Assembly: GCF_000380645.1 (NCBI RefSeq)
Contig: NZ_AQXZ01000013.1
Location: 186,001 to 250,000 of the forward strand
From: Smaragdicoccus niigatensis DSM 44881 = NBRC 103563
GTDB lineage: Bacteria; Actinomycetota; Actinomycetes; Mycobacteriales; Mycobacteriaceae
Direction of reading: 5' to 3'
DNA: 64,000 nt
Shown here: piece after piece, positions 32,701 through 42,116 of the stretch
Layout of the letters: each line of letters starts with the position of its first letter
How positions within the stretch are numbered: the first letter of the stretch is position 1
Translations under genes and position numbers: made by a program
The notes under the pieces: model-generated
Databases searched by the model: none
The model's input: the letters and a program-made list of their open reading frames with translations, nothing else
What the model was told of the DNA's origin: nothing

Positions 32701-32991
32701 ATGGCCAACCTACTCACCGAGACCGAAGTCACACAATTTCTCACGGCAGAACCGGAATGGTCCCTCGTCGAAAACGAGATCAGCCGGACTTTCACCTGTT
32801 CTACTTTTCCGGCAGCCATTGCCTTGGTGAATCGCGTCGCCGAGGCCGCCGAGGCCGCACAGCACCACCCGGACATCGATATCCGTTGGCGCAAAGTCAC
32901 ATTCACGCTGAGCACGCACTCCGCGGGTGGCTTGACGGCCTCCGACACCGCCTTCGCCCAGACAATTAACCAAATCGCGGCCGATCAGTAG
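32701..32991 (+). CDS. Pterin-4-alpha-carbinolamine dehydratase-like protein
   Basis: The 96-residue protein has the PCD/DCoH active-site motif as QHHPDIDIRWRKVTFTLSTH, followed by SAGGLTASD. It dehydrates 4a-hydroxytetrahydropterins; in bacteria without aromatic hydroxylases its role is unclear. The ATG at 32701 lacks a leader of normal length because mutT2 begins 17 nt upstream on the other strand. It matches the gene next to mutT2 in mycobacteria. Confidence 0.9.
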   Translation: MANLLTETEVTQFLTAEPEWSLVENEISRTFTCSTFPAAIALVNRVAEAAEAAQHHPDIDIRWRKVTFTLSTHSAGGLTASDTAFAQTINQIAADQ

Positions 32992-33137
32992 TAATTAATC
33001 TGGGGGCGATTGCGTCCCCGCATCGGACGTTAAACAATTCAGTCACTCACCCCTTTCTCAGCACGCGTCACCAGGGATTTCCGGAATACAGTCCGGCAAA
33101 CGAATTCCTGTACCCAACGCAGAGTGAGGAAGAGACA

Positions 33138-33911
33138 GTGCCACGCTCGGGAGTGAAACGCGCCGCGCTATCGGTTCTCGCCTGCTCCACCGTTGTGCTC
33201 GCCCTGCCTGGCCAGGCGGAGGCCGCACCCGGCGGAATCGACTTGAGTGCCGTACCAGCCAACCTCGGATCCATGATTTCTCCGGATGCGATCGCATCGC
33301 TGGCGCCCGCCGTCATCGGACTTCTCACGACGCCCACCTCGGGCACCGATGCTCAGGCGTCGCTGCTCGAGCAGGCGAAGGCGAGCGCAGCCGCTTTGCC
33401 ACCGCAGATCGGGAACATCCTGACGTCCGTCGTGAAGTTCATCGACGGAAGCGGCGGAGGTGGCCCGAAGATCCCGAACGCTGACGGCGTCGTCATCTCG
33501 CAGTTCCTCTACCCCAGCGTTGGACCGAAGTGCATCAGCGAGACCGGCCACTCGGTCGGCACTGCACTCGCGGTTCCGGGACCGGCAAAGCTGCCACTCC
33601 CCGGCCCGAAGCCGGGACAGACGGCCTTCGTGTTCACTGCACTCGGAACTCCGCTGCCGACCGCCCACCAGTCGAGCCCGATGGAAGTGACCTGGGTGAA
33701 CATCAGCACCGGGAAAACTGGGACGACCAAGCTGACTGATGACGCGAAGATCAACCACCCGAGCGGCCCGGCGACGCTCAGCGGTACGGCCAACACCGGC
33801 AGTGGACGGGTGATTGCCATCATCTCCGGTTCGCTGACCACCCAGGCTGCCGGCCAGAAGTCGCATAGCTGCAGCTTCCTGCCGACGATTGGGACGGTCG
33901 AGGTTCCGTAA
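33138..33911 (+). CDS. Exported alanine/proline-rich protein, Rv1157c-like
   Basis: The 257-residue protein has a Sec signal peptide (VPRSGVKRAALSVLACSTVVL, cleavage after GQAEA) and a mature part of low similarity to enzymes. The mature part has an Ala-rich helical half (to about residue 110) and a beta-rich half with four cysteines, including KCISETGHS and HSCSFLP, that could form disulfides. It is GTG 33138 with GAGGA 7 nt upstream. Its position near mutT2 matches Rv1157c. No function is known. The 146-bp gap before it contains its promoter. Confidence 0.75.
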   Translation: MPRSGVKRAALSVLACSTVVLALPGQAEAAPGGIDLSAVPANLGSMISPDAIASLAPAVIGLLTTPTSGTDAQASLLEQAKASAAALPPQIGNILTSVVKFIDGSGGGGPKIPNADGVVISQFLYPSVGPKCISETGHSVGTALAVPGPAKLPLPGPKPGQTAFVFTALGTPLPTAHQSSPMEVTWVNISTGKTGTTKLTDDAKINHPSGPATLSGTANTGSGRVIAIISGSLTTQAAGQKSHSCSFLPTIGTVEVP

Positions 33912-33916
33912 GGGGC

Positions 33917-34384
33917 CTAGCGCAGGGTCAGGCGATACGCCGGGCCGCCCTGTTCCCACGCAGCACGCAGATCTGCCGGGTCAGTATCCCCTGCGGCATC
34001 CCGGCGAATGTTGTTGAACTTCGCGAACTGCTTGTTCACTCGGCAGAGGATCGCGTAGTCGGCCATGGTGTCGTCGACATCAGAGCGCACCTCGACATCG
34101 GCGACTCGCAGTTTGCCCATGTAATGGACTTCGACGGGTTCACCGGTGCGCATGTTCCGGGCCCAAGCGAAGGGCGTACCGACCACGAGCGCATCGCCGT
34201 CACGCGCGTACGCCACCGGCACGTCGAAATGACGACCGGTCTTTCGTCCGACGACATGCAGCAGAACAAGCGCCTGACCGGGGCCCTTTGCCAACGGAGA
34301 CCTCAGGATCGCAGTCGTGATCTTGTTGACGACGCTCTGGTACCGCATGGTCCGCGCCTCGCCGGCCGGACGCTCTGCGCTCAT
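33917..34384 (-). CDS. Deazaflavin (F420)-dependent nitroreductase-family protein
   Basis: The 155-residue split-barrel protein shows LLHVVGRKTGRHFDVPVAYARDGD and GTPFAWARNMRTGEPVEVHYMG, the signature of the DDN/FDOR-B family that uses F420H2 to reduce quinones and nitro compounds. The ATG at 34384 overlaps the cydC stop as ATGA, so it is translated with the cytochrome bd operon. A quinone-reductase role beside a quinol oxidase is attractive but inferred. FbiC in the same window shows the cell makes the cofactor. Confidence 0.82.
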   Translation of the reverse strand: MSAERPAGEARTMRYQSVVNKITTAILRSPLAKGPGQALVLLHVVGRKTGRHFDVPVAYARDGDALVVGTPFAWARNMRTGEPVEVHYMGKLRVADVEVRSDVDDTMADYAILCRVNKQFAKFNNIRRDAAGDTDPADLRAAWEQGGPAYRLTLR

Positions 34385-35979
34385 TTGACCCACGTCGGCG
34401 AGGTTACTCGCGGACCCCCTGGTCCGCCGCGTTGAAACGATTCGGTGCTCCCCTGGGTCCGCCAACTACATATTTCGATGACGCCGCCAGGAGACCACCG
34501 AATCGTTGGCGACGGGACCGGGGCGTGCGTCGCAACGACGACGCTGCGGCCGGGAACCAGCAGGTCGGACGCCGGGTCGAGGAGCCACTCCAGCAAGTGC
34601 CGCGCGCTCACGTCGTCGAGGTTCTCCGTCGGCTCGTCGAGAAGCAGCACCTGGGCGGGCGAAACCAGCGCCCGGGCTAGAAGGAGGCGTCGCCGTTGGC
34701 CGGCGGAGAGGCTGCGTTCACCGGAACGCAGGACGAAGTCGATGCCGACCTCGTGCACCCACTCGTCCAGGCCGACCAAACGCAGCGCCTGCCAGGCTTC
34801 TTCAGTGGTCAGCGCACCATTGGAAACCCGGAGGTTCTCGAAGATCGAGGTGCGGAAGAGGTGGGCGTCCTCGGAGAAGTACGCCGCCGACGGATCCTGC
34901 GCCGCCAACTTCAGCAACAAGGTCGTCTTGCCGGAACCACTCGGGCCGGTGACAGCGAGCCGCCCACCCGGTGGCACGTCGACCTCCGGTACGTCGACCC
35001 GCGCTCTCCCCTCTGCGCTCGCAGATTCCGCACGGTCGAGGAGGTCCATGAGCCGCACAGCCGCCCGCCGAGCCTGCCCAAGCTCGATCGCCGCAGCAGG
35101 CAATGCGCTCGCGATCTCGGTCACCGCCAGCGGGACAAGGACGAGGACGGCAAGGCTCGTCGGCGGAAGGTCGGTCGATCCGATCGCTGCGAGCAGCGCT
35201 GCGATGACTGCAATGCCCGCGGCGACGGGGATGGACGCCGACGACAGCGCGGCATGCCACGCCGTCCGATCGCTTGCGCGGCGGGCTTGCTCAGCAGCCC
35301 TTCGTGCCTCGCCCAGCATCTGATCGAGTCGACCGGTCACCCGCAGCTCTGCAGAGTGTTCGAGAACCGTCGACGCGTAGGCCGCGAACTCGGTGCGCAG
35401 GTCAGCGGTTCGCGACTGCTGAAGTCGGGCACCGCGGCTGGCAAGCCATGGCGCACCCACAACCGCGACCAGCAACGCGATCGCCAGGGCCGCCGAAGCG
35501 GGAACCGAGATCAGCCCGACGATCACGACCGCGGCAATCGACATGACCCCGGCAACGGTCGCCGGAACGATCGCGCGCACGAGAACCTGGGAGATGCGGT
35601 CGACGTCCGCGCCCGTTCGCATAAGCAATTCGCCTCGCCGGGTGCGGCTCAGAACCTGCGGGTTGCCGACGGACAGTTGGCGATAGATCGACACGCGCGC
35701 ATTGGTGGTTCCGTCGAGCGCGGCGTCATGCGTCGACAACCGTTCGAGATACCGCAGCACCCCGCGCGAGATGCCGAGCGCGCGCACGCTGACGACCGCC
35801 ACCGACAACATCAGAACCGGCGGCATCTCCCAGGCCCGGGCGATGAGCCAGGCCGACGTGGCACTCAGCGCGAGGGCGCTTCCGGAGGCGGCGACACCAA
35901 GCGCGATCGCGAACAGGATCTTGCGCCGCGCGGGAGTCGCGAGGTGGAGAGCACGCCACAGCGGGTCATTCGCCAGCAT
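34381..35979 (-). CDS. cydC: CydC half of the CydDC ABC exporter
   Basis: The 532-residue protein has six N-terminal membrane helices followed by an ATPase: Walker A GPSGSGKTT, signature LSAGQRRRL, Walker B VLLLDEPTE. CydDC exports thiols or heme-related compounds needed to assemble cytochrome bd. ATG 35979 lies inside the end of cydD (14-nt overlap). The start MLANDPLWRALHLATPARR fits CydC. The last 30 or so residues after the H-loop are longer and more polar than usual. Confidence 0.92.
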   Translation of the reverse strand: MLANDPLWRALHLATPARRKILFAIALGVAASGSALALSATSAWLIARAWEMPPVLMLSVAVVSVRALGISRGVLRYLERLSTHDAALDGTTNARVSIYRQLSVGNPQVLSRTRRGELLMRTGADVDRISQVLVRAIVPATVAGVMSIAAVVIVGLISVPASAALAIALLVAVVGAPWLASRGARLQQSRTADLRTEFAAYASTVLEHSAELRVTGRLDQMLGEARRAAEQARRASDRTAWHAALSSASIPVAAGIAVIAALLAAIGSTDLPPTSLAVLVLVPLAVTEIASALPAAAIELGQARRAAVRLMDLLDRAESASAEGRARVDVPEVDVPPGGRLAVTGPSGSGKTTLLLKLAAQDPSAAYFSEDAHLFRTSIFENLRVSNGALTTEEAWQALRLVGLDEWVHEVGIDFVLRSGERSLSAGQRRRLLLARALVSPAQVLLLDEPTENLDDVSARHLLEWLLDPASDLLVPGRSVVVATHAPVPSPTIRWSPGGVIEICSWRTQGSTESFQRGGPGGPRVTSPTWVK

Positions 35980-37510
35980 GGACTTCAACGATCGAGTCAG
36001 CGGCGGCAATGAGCGCCGGGCGGTGGGCTACGACTACGACCGTGTCCCCGCGGTGGGCGCGTTCTCGGATCGCCGAAATGACGCGCTGTTCGGCTGCGTC
36101 GTCAAGGTGGGCAGTCGGCTCGTCGAGTAGGAGAACGCTGCGCGGGCTGGCCAGCACTCGCGTGAGTGCCAGACGTTGTTGCTGACCGCGCGAAAGCCCC
36201 TCCCCGCGGACGCCGATGTGGGTGTCCCATCCGTCCGGAAGCGTCGCGAGGACGTCGTCGAATCCGGTTGCGGCACAAGCACGAAGGACCTGCTCATCGA
36301 CACTGCTGAGGCCGGAGAGCCGGAGATTCTCGCGGAGGGTTCCGGGCACGATCGCCGGGTGCTGCGGCAACCACGCCACCTGCTGCCAGTCGGTGGCGCC
36401 GTCGATGGTGATGTTTCCCGAGGTCGGCTCGACGAGGCCGAGCATCGTCAGCAACGCCGTCGACTTTCCGCTGCCGTTGGGTCCCACCAGGGCCGTGATC
36501 TGACCAGCCCGAATGGTCGCGGTCAGGTTGGTGGGCACCGTGACGACGGGCTCGGATTCCAGCAGGGCGCGCGCCCGCTCCAACGCGGCGACTCCGTCTT
36601 CAGCCGCGTGGAACTTCGCCCCGACAGACCGGATGGGGCCGTAAACATGCGGCGCGAGGATCAGCGCGATGACTCCCGCAGCGAGCGGCATATCGCCGAA
36701 CACGAGACGCAAACCGATACTCACGGCGACGAGCGCCACGCTCAGCGTCGCGATGAACTCCAGCACGAGCGACGACAGGAAGGCGACCCGCAGCGCCCCG
36801 AGCGCGGTATGCCGATACCGATCGCCGGTTCGGCGCAGCTGCTTTTCAAGACCCCGCTCGCGCCCGAGTGCCCGCAGCGTCGGCAGACCTTCGAGCACGT
36901 CGAGCATCTCGGCGGACTGCCGGGTGAGTGTGGCGAGCGTGGCAACCGCACGATCCTTGCTCAGCAGGCCGATGAGGACCATGAACAGCGGGACGAACGG
37001 AATCGTCACGACCACGATGACGGCAGAGGTGAGATCGAAATACGCGATCACGGCCAGGACGATCGGGGGCACGGTCAGCGCCGCACCGAGCGCCGGGACG
37101 TACTCACCGAGGTATACGCGCAGGTCAGTCAACGTGCGCGTGACCAGTACGAACGCGTCGTGCGCGAGGTCGTCGTCCGGCCTGCCCCGACGCTTCGCCA
37201 CGGACGCCAGCACGTCCATCTCCAGACCCGTGACGATCTCGTCGGCAGCGCGATGCCCGTACCGTTCGCGCAGCCACGTGCACATCGCATCGCCGAGGAC
37301 CGCGACAGCGAGTCCACCAAGCGCCCACGGCGAGAAACCCTCGCCGGTGGTGACGCCCGCGAGCACTGTCCCGATGCACACCGCACCGGCGACGATCGCG
37401 ACCGCCGAACCCGTGGTCAGCGCGATCGTCGCCGCGATGTGTCGCCTGGTCCGCGCGGATTCGCGCACCAGTCCGAGGTCAATCGGACCGCGGGTCGTGG
37501 TGGTGCTCAT
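35966..37510 (-). CDS. cydD: CydD half of the CydDC ABC exporter
   Basis: The 514-residue protein has the transmembrane half first (AIALTTGSAVAIVAGAV, VPALGAALTVPPIVLAVIAYF, IPFVPLFMVLIGLLS) and the ATPase with GPNGSGKST, LSRGQQQRL and VLLLDEPTA. ATG 37510 overlaps the cydB stop as ATGA. The frame continues upstream, but this would run inside cydB. Gene order cydA-B-D-C is that of mycobacteria. Confidence 0.93.
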   Translation of the reverse strand: MSTTTTRGPIDLGLVRESARTRRHIAATIALTTGSAVAIVAGAVCIGTVLAGVTTGEGFSPWALGGLAVAVLGDAMCTWLRERYGHRAADEIVTGLEMDVLASVAKRRGRPDDDLAHDAFVLVTRTLTDLRVYLGEYVPALGAALTVPPIVLAVIAYFDLTSAVIVVVTIPFVPLFMVLIGLLSKDRAVATLATLTRQSAEMLDVLEGLPTLRALGRERGLEKQLRRTGDRYRHTALGALRVAFLSSLVLEFIATLSVALVAVSIGLRLVFGDMPLAAGVIALILAPHVYGPIRSVGAKFHAAEDGVAALERARALLESEPVVTVPTNLTATIRAGQITALVGPNGSGKSTALLTMLGLVEPTSGNITIDGATDWQQVAWLPQHPAIVPGTLRENLRLSGLSSVDEQVLRACAATGFDDVLATLPDGWDTHIGVRGEGLSRGQQQRLALTRVLASPRSVLLLDEPTAHLDDAAEQRVISAIRERAHRGDTVVVVAHRPALIAAADSIVEVHAGE

Positions 37511-38526
37511 CGTCGGAGACTGAGCCCGATGGACGGCGGAATGTGTTCGACCGCAATGCGTTTGCGGAAAACCCAGTACGTCCATCCCTGGTACAGCAGA
37601 ACGATCGGGCCGAAGATGAGTGCCAGCCATCCGACGATCTTGAGCGTGTAGTGACTCGACGCCGCATTGGCGATCGTCAGCGTGAACTCGGGGTCGATGG
37701 TCGACGGGAGGACGTTCGGGAACAGCGATCCGAACAGCAGAACTCCGAGGCCGGCGACGCTGAGGGTCGTGAAGGCGAACGCCCAACCGTCGCGTTCGAT
37801 CGCGGCGAGAACCCACGCTGCCAGGAGAGCCCCGACGACGCCCCCTGCGACGATCAACGTCCACGACTTACCGAACTCGATCTGCGTCCACACCGAGAAC
37901 GCGGCGACGAACGCGACCGGCAGCACCCCGAACCGCCGCACAAGCAAACGGGCGTCGATACTCACGTCACCAGCAGACTTGAGCGCCACGAACACAGTTC
38001 CATGCAGGAGGAACAGCGCAAGAGTCGTCAGTCCGCCGAGCACCGCATAGGCGTTGAACAGGTCCGAGAATCCCGACGTCACATACCCGGTCTTGTCGAT
38101 CGCGAGACCCGCCACGATGTTGCTGAAGATCACGCCCCACAGGAACGACGGGACGAACGACCCGGTCATGATTCCGGCGTCGCACAGTCGGCGCCAAGCC
38201 GGGTCGTTGATCTTGCCGCGCCACTCGATGGACACGACGCGCACGATGAGCGACACCAGGATCAGCAGCATGAGCAGGTAGAACCCGGAGAACATCGTGG
38301 CGTACCAGGCCGGGAACGCCGCGAACATCGCGCCGACCGCGGTGATGAGCCACACCTCGTTCCCGTCCCACACGGGCCCGATGGTGTTGAGCAGCACGCG
38401 TCGCCGATTGTCGGTCCGGCCGAGCACCGGGAACAGCATGCCGACGCCGAAGTCGAAGCCCTCGAGCACGAAATAGCCGGTGAACAACACCGCGACGGCG
38501 ATGAACCACAGTTCAGGGAGAGTCAT
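37507..38526 (-). CDS. cydB: Cytochrome bd ubiquinol/menaquinol oxidase subunit II
   Basis: The 339-residue membrane protein has eight to nine helices; the start MTLPELWFIAVAVLFTGYFVLEGFDFGVGML is the classic CydB start. DNRRRVLLNTIGPVWDGNEVW follows. ATG 38526 sits 5 nt after AGGAGGAC and is preferred to the ATG at 38529. It stabilises the heme b595/d site of CydA. Confidence 0.95.
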   Translation of the reverse strand: MTLPELWFIAVAVLFTGYFVLEGFDFGVGMLFPVLGRTDNRRRVLLNTIGPVWDGNEVWLITAVGAMFAAFPAWYATMFSGFYLLMLLILVSLIVRVVSIEWRGKINDPAWRRLCDAGIMTGSFVPSFLWGVIFSNIVAGLAIDKTGYVTSGFSDLFNAYAVLGGLTTLALFLLHGTVFVALKSAGDVSIDARLLVRRFGVLPVAFVAAFSVWTQIEFGKSWTLIVAGGVVGALLAAWVLAAIERDGWAFAFTTLSVAGLGVLLFGSLFPNVLPSTIDPEFTLTIANAASSHYTLKIVGWLALIFGPIVLLYQGWTYWVFRKRIAVEHIPPSIGLSLRR

Positions 38527-38535
38527 CATGTCCTC

Positions 38536-39969
38536 CTAGTACGCGAACGAGAGGAGTTCGTGGTCGTCCTCATGCACGTTCGGTTTCTCCCGCGCTCCCT
38601 CGATCACGTAGCGGCGCATCAGGCCCGCCCACAGGACGGCGAGAACCGCGTAGAGCAGCGTGAACGTCACCAGCGACACGACAACGGTCGTCGTCGGGTG
38701 GCCGGAAACCGCGTCTTGCACCATGAGCCGGATGCGTGGATCGCCATCCGGATTCGGTGCGACAACCCAGGGCTGGCGACCCATCTCGGTGAAGACCCAG
38801 CCGGCGATGTTGCCGAGGAACGGCGCCGGGATCGCGGCGAGCGACAGCCACGCGAACCACTTCTGATCCGGATTTCGTCCGCCGCGCGTGAGCCACAACC
38901 CCGCGAGCGAGAGGGCCGCCGACAGTGCGGCCATACCCATCATCACGCGGAACGACCAGTAGGTGACGAAGAGATTCGGGCGGTAGTCGCCGGGGCCGAA
39001 CTTGAGCTGATACTTGTCCTGCAGGTCGACGACTCCGCCGAGTTCGACGCCGGAGAACTGGCCCTCGGCCAGCCACGACAGCACGCCCGGCACCTCGACG
39101 AGGTGGGTGACGCTGTCGCAGTTGTTGTGCGTTCCGATGGTCAGGACCGAAAAGTCGGGGTCGAGGCCACCGTGGCACAGCGATTCAGCAGAGGCCATCT
39201 TCATGGGCTGCTGCTTGAACATCAGCTTGCCCTGGATGTCACCGGTGAGGACCAGCGCGATTCCCGACACTGCGATGACCACCATTCCGATACGGGATGC
39301 CTTGCGCCACAACCCAAGATCTTCCGTCTGACCGCTGCGTGCGGTCTTGACCAGCCACCAACCGGCGATACCGGCGATGAACGTGCCAGCCGTGAAGAAC
39401 GCACCGGCGACCGCGTGCGGGAACGCGGCAAGTGCCGTGTTGTTCGTGAGCAGCGCCCAGATGTCGGTGAGCACCGGACGCCCGCGCTCCGGGTCGAACG
39501 TCGCGCCGACGGGATGCTGCATGAACGAGTTCGCCGCGATGATGAAGAACGCTGAGGCGTTGACGCCGATCGCGACCATCCAGATCGTGCCCAGGTGAAC
39601 AAGCTTCGGCAGGCGATCCCAACCGAAGATCCACAGTCCGAGGAACGTCGATTCGAGGAAGAACGCGACGATTCCCTCGAGTGCGAGCGGCGCACCGAAG
39701 ACGTCACCGATGAACTTCGAGTACTCGCTCCAGTTCATCCCGAACTGGAATTCCTGCACGATTCCGGTCGCGACGCCAATCGCGAAGTTGATGAGCAGCA
39801 GCTTGCCGAAGAACTTTGTGAGCCGGTACCACCGTTCGTTGCCGGTGATGACCCAGGCAGTCTGGAAGGACGCGACGAGCGGCGCGAGGCCGATCGTCAG
39901 CGGCACGAAGATGAAGTGATAGACGGTCGTGATGCCGAATTGCCACCGGGCGACGTCGAGTGAAGTCAC
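38536..39969 (-). CDS. cydA: Cytochrome bd oxidase subunit I
   Basis: The 477-residue subunit carries hemes b558, b595 and d and oxidises menaquinol with oxygen. It starts SLDVARWQFGITTVYHFIFV with the first heme His, and contains TEMGRQPWVV (GRQPW) and the GIVQEFQFGMNWSEYSKFIGDVFG stretch. The Q-loop is of the short type expected in actinobacteria. Start is GTG 39969 behind GGAGGGG. It leads the cydABDC operon and has a clear upstream promoter (40037-40079). Confidence 0.96.
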   Translation of the reverse strand: MTSLDVARWQFGITTVYHFIFVPLTIGLAPLVASFQTAWVITGNERWYRLTKFFGKLLLINFAIGVATGIVQEFQFGMNWSEYSKFIGDVFGAPLALEGIVAFFLESTFLGLWIFGWDRLPKLVHLGTIWMVAIGVNASAFFIIAANSFMQHPVGATFDPERGRPVLTDIWALLTNNTALAAFPHAVAGAFFTAGTFIAGIAGWWLVKTARSGQTEDLGLWRKASRIGMVVIAVSGIALVLTGDIQGKLMFKQQPMKMASAESLCHGGLDPDFSVLTIGTHNNCDSVTHLVEVPGVLSWLAEGQFSGVELGGVVDLQDKYQLKFGPGDYRPNLFVTYWSFRVMMGMAALSAALSLAGLWLTRGGRNPDQKWFAWLSLAAIPAPFLGNIAGWVFTEMGRQPWVVAPNPDGDPRIRLMVQDAVSGHPTTTVVVSLVTFTLLYAVLAVLWAGLMRRYVIEGAREKPNVHEDDHELLSFAY

Positions 39970-40036
39970 GCGACCCCTCCTTCACCGTTGAAGGTCGTCG
40001 GTCGACGGGCTTAAGCACCCGCCTCTATACGACACA

Positions 40037-40079
40037 GCGTAGTAGGAACGGGCCCGGCGTCAATGTGACGATTCACATG
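40037..40079 (-). promoter_or_regulatory. cydA promoter with adjoining ATGTGA-N4-TCACAT palindrome
   Basis: On the minus strand TTGACG (40059-40064) and TACGCT (40037-40042) form -35 and -10 elements with a 16-bp spacer. Immediately upstream, 40064-40079, lies ATGTGA-cgat-TCACAT. Rex and CRP sites (TGTGA-N6-TCACA) are common before cyd genes, but the spacer here is 4 bp, so the factor is uncertain. The palindrome lies over the end of the WS/DGAT gene. Confidence 0.5.
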
Positions 40080-41500
40080 GTGGGTACCAGGCGGGCGAGT
40101 TCCGGCAACGCATCCTGGATGGCGCCGAGCAGGGGCCAAGCGTCGTCGAGCTGGCCGCGGTCGGCAACGATCCCGATCCCGAGGGCATCGCGATAGCTGA
40201 ACACCGTGATATTCAGACCGATCCCATGCATGACACCGGAGATCGGGTATTGCGTCCGTTGTTCGGCGCCGGCACAGAACAGCGTCGTGGGAGAGCCGGG
40301 AACGTTGGAAATCGCGACGTTGACAGCCGGCTGGAGCAGTGGAGACGCACCGAACCGCAGGGCCGCGCCAGCCGTCCGGGCGAACAAGGCCGGCGGCACG
40401 AGGTCGTTCGCATCCTGCATGAGCGACGGCGGAAGCGTCTTGTGGTGCAGCTTGGCCGCGCTGAGCTCCGCCTTGACCCGCTTCAAACGAACGGCGGCGT
40501 CCGCCTCGTCGGTCGGCAATTCCGCCATCATGACCGATACCCGATTGCCGAACGTCCCAGCCTGCTCCTTGGTGCGCACCGAAACCGGGACGAAGGACAC
40601 CAGCGGTCGGTCAGGCAACTCCCCGTTCGCGTCGAGCCACGAACGCAGCCCTGCCGAACACATCGCGATGACAACGTCGTTGACGCTGCAGCCGAAGTGC
40701 TCCTTGACGGCCTTGACGTCATTGAGCGAGACAGATCCGAATGCCACGCTGCGCTCGCCGGACACCGGCGCCTGGAATCGGGTGCGCGGTGCCGACATGG
40801 CGGACGCTTCGGTCCGTCGCCCGCGCCGACCCGAACGCGCCAGCGCCTTGATCCCTGGGAGCGCACTGAGCGTGGGCACCTGGTCGAGATGCGGCAGCGC
40901 GCGGGCTGCGACCTCGAGGGCACGCACGGGGTGCCGGCAGGCGTTGAGCAGGCCGCGGCCAAACAGTTCGAAATCCGACTGGCGTCTGCCCGTGGGCACC
41001 GCGACGGGCACATCGCGCCCGTCGGGGGTCTGGTCGAGCAGGGCGGACAAGATCTCGGCGCCGGATACCCCGTCGACGGCCGCGTGGTGCATCTTCATCA
41101 GCACCCCAACCGAGCCGTCGGCCAGCCCGTTGATCACGTGGATCTCCCACAGCGGGCGCGAGCGGTCCAGTGGCTGAGCGATGATCTGGGCAACGTGCTC
41201 AGCCAACTCGCGGTCGTCTCCGGCCGGAAGCGTCGACGTGTGCACGTGGGCCGCCACGTCGACGTCGTCACTGTCCTCCCAGTAGGGGTGATCGACGTCG
41301 AAGGGGACCCGAGCGAGGCGCCACCGGAACGGCGGCAACAGCGGCAGCCGTTCGGTGACGAGTTCGATGATCACCTCAGCGCTCAGGGAACGGCCGTCCG
41401 CGGTCATCGGGGCGTAGGTGCCCAGGACACTGACGTGTCCATGCGTCCGGCCGTCCTCGAAAGCGAGGAACTGCGCGTCGAGGCTGGTGAGCTGTCGCAT
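40073..41500 (-). CDS. Wax ester synthase/diacylglycerol acyltransferase (WS/DGAT)
   Basis: The 475-residue acyl-CoA-dependent acyltransferase makes triacylglycerol or wax esters for storage. The start RQLTSLDAQFLAFEDGRTHGHVS, catalytic MHHAAVDGVSG (HHxxxDG), PLWEIHVINGL, and the C-terminal ISNVPGSPTTLFCAGA and GLNITVFSY are all typical. ATG 41500 overlaps the cupin stop as TGATG. It lies downstream of the cupin gene in one unit controlled probably by the divergent AraC gene. Confidence 0.93.
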   Translation of the reverse strand: MRQLTSLDAQFLAFEDGRTHGHVSVLGTYAPMTADGRSLSAEVIIELVTERLPLLPPFRWRLARVPFDVDHPYWEDSDDVDVAAHVHTSTLPAGDDRELAEHVAQIIAQPLDRSRPLWEIHVINGLADGSVGVLMKMHHAAVDGVSGAEILSALLDQTPDGRDVPVAVPTGRRQSDFELFGRGLLNACRHPVRALEVAARALPHLDQVPTLSALPGIKALARSGRRGRRTEASAMSAPRTRFQAPVSGERSVAFGSVSLNDVKAVKEHFGCSVNDVVIAMCSAGLRSWLDANGELPDRPLVSFVPVSVRTKEQAGTFGNRVSVMMAELPTDEADAAVRLKRVKAELSAAKLHHKTLPPSLMQDANDLVPPALFARTAGAALRFGASPLLQPAVNVAISNVPGSPTTLFCAGAEQRTQYPISGVMHGIGLNITVFSYRDALGIGIVADRGQLDDAWPLLGAIQDALPELARLVPTM

Positions 41501-42051
41501 CAGGACTTCACGACGCCAGCGGCGCCGCCTCCGATGTAGGAGAGGCTGGTGCCCTGGGCCGCGGAGACGGCTTCGGCGAGGTACTGCAGCGAGACGGTGT
41601 CGAGCACGGAGTGAAAGGTGCCGTCCTCGTTGAAGTTGACATTCGCGCCGCTGACCCAGATGAGCGCGACGGTGTCCTCGGTGTTGTCCGCGGGCGTCAT
41701 GAACGTGTGCACCGAGCCGCCCGGCTCGTACAGGTAGGAACCTGCGGTCTGCGGCTGGTCCGGGTACTCGACGTACATCCATCGGCCGGCCAGCGTGTAC
41801 ACCTGCGCCGGACCCGTGTGGTAGTGGATCTGCAGGCCGACGCCCGGAGCCATCCGGGCAAGGATGACGTACTCACTGCGTTCGGTGTCGAGGCGCAGCG
41901 GGTGGAAGCTCAGGCCGGGGCCGAGGGCGTTCTTGAGAAGCGGGATGTCGGCGAGGCTGACGGTCAGCAATTCGCCCTGCGGAAGTGCGACGACAGGAAG
42001 CGGTACGCCGGCGCGGGTGGTGACCATCTCGGGGGATGCGGTGGCGGTCAT
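41500..42051 (-). CDS. Cupin-domain dioxygenase-like protein (2,4'-dihydroxyacetophenone dioxygenase type)
   Basis: The 183-residue protein has one beta-barrel cupin: GVGLQIHYHTGPAQVYTLAGRW with His ligands and PGGSVHTFMTP with the last His, and LKNALGPGLSFHPLRLDTE before it, as in the ChrR-like/DAD branch that cleaves carbon-carbon bonds next to a keto group with Fe(II). Activity is uncertain. ATG 42051 follows GAAAGG. It is coupled to the acyltransferase gene and divergent from the AraC gene. Confidence 0.8.
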   Translation of the reverse strand: MTATASPEMVTTRAGVPLPVVALPQGELLTVSLADIPLLKNALGPGLSFHPLRLDTERSEYVILARMAPGVGLQIHYHTGPAQVYTLAGRWMYVEYPDQPQTAGSYLYEPGGSVHTFMTPADNTEDTVALIWVSGANVNFNEDGTFHSVLDTVSLQYLAEAVSAAQGTSLSYIGGGAAGVVKS

Positions 42052-42116
42052 GATCGGTGGCCTTTCGGTTGGTGGGGTTGATAAGGAAAATTCTGCTCGC
42101 GAACCACCGCCGGGTC

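Noticed and set aside
36176-37651. A 491-codon plus-strand frame opposite cydD
   Set aside because: Shadow frame; the minus strand encodes complete ABC-transporter motifs.
37543-39555. A 670-codon open frame on the plus strand opposite cydB and cydA
   Set aside because: It is the antisense of two certain genes and is extremely rich in Arg, Glu, Asp, Gln and His, the usual signature of a shadow frame in high-GC DNA.
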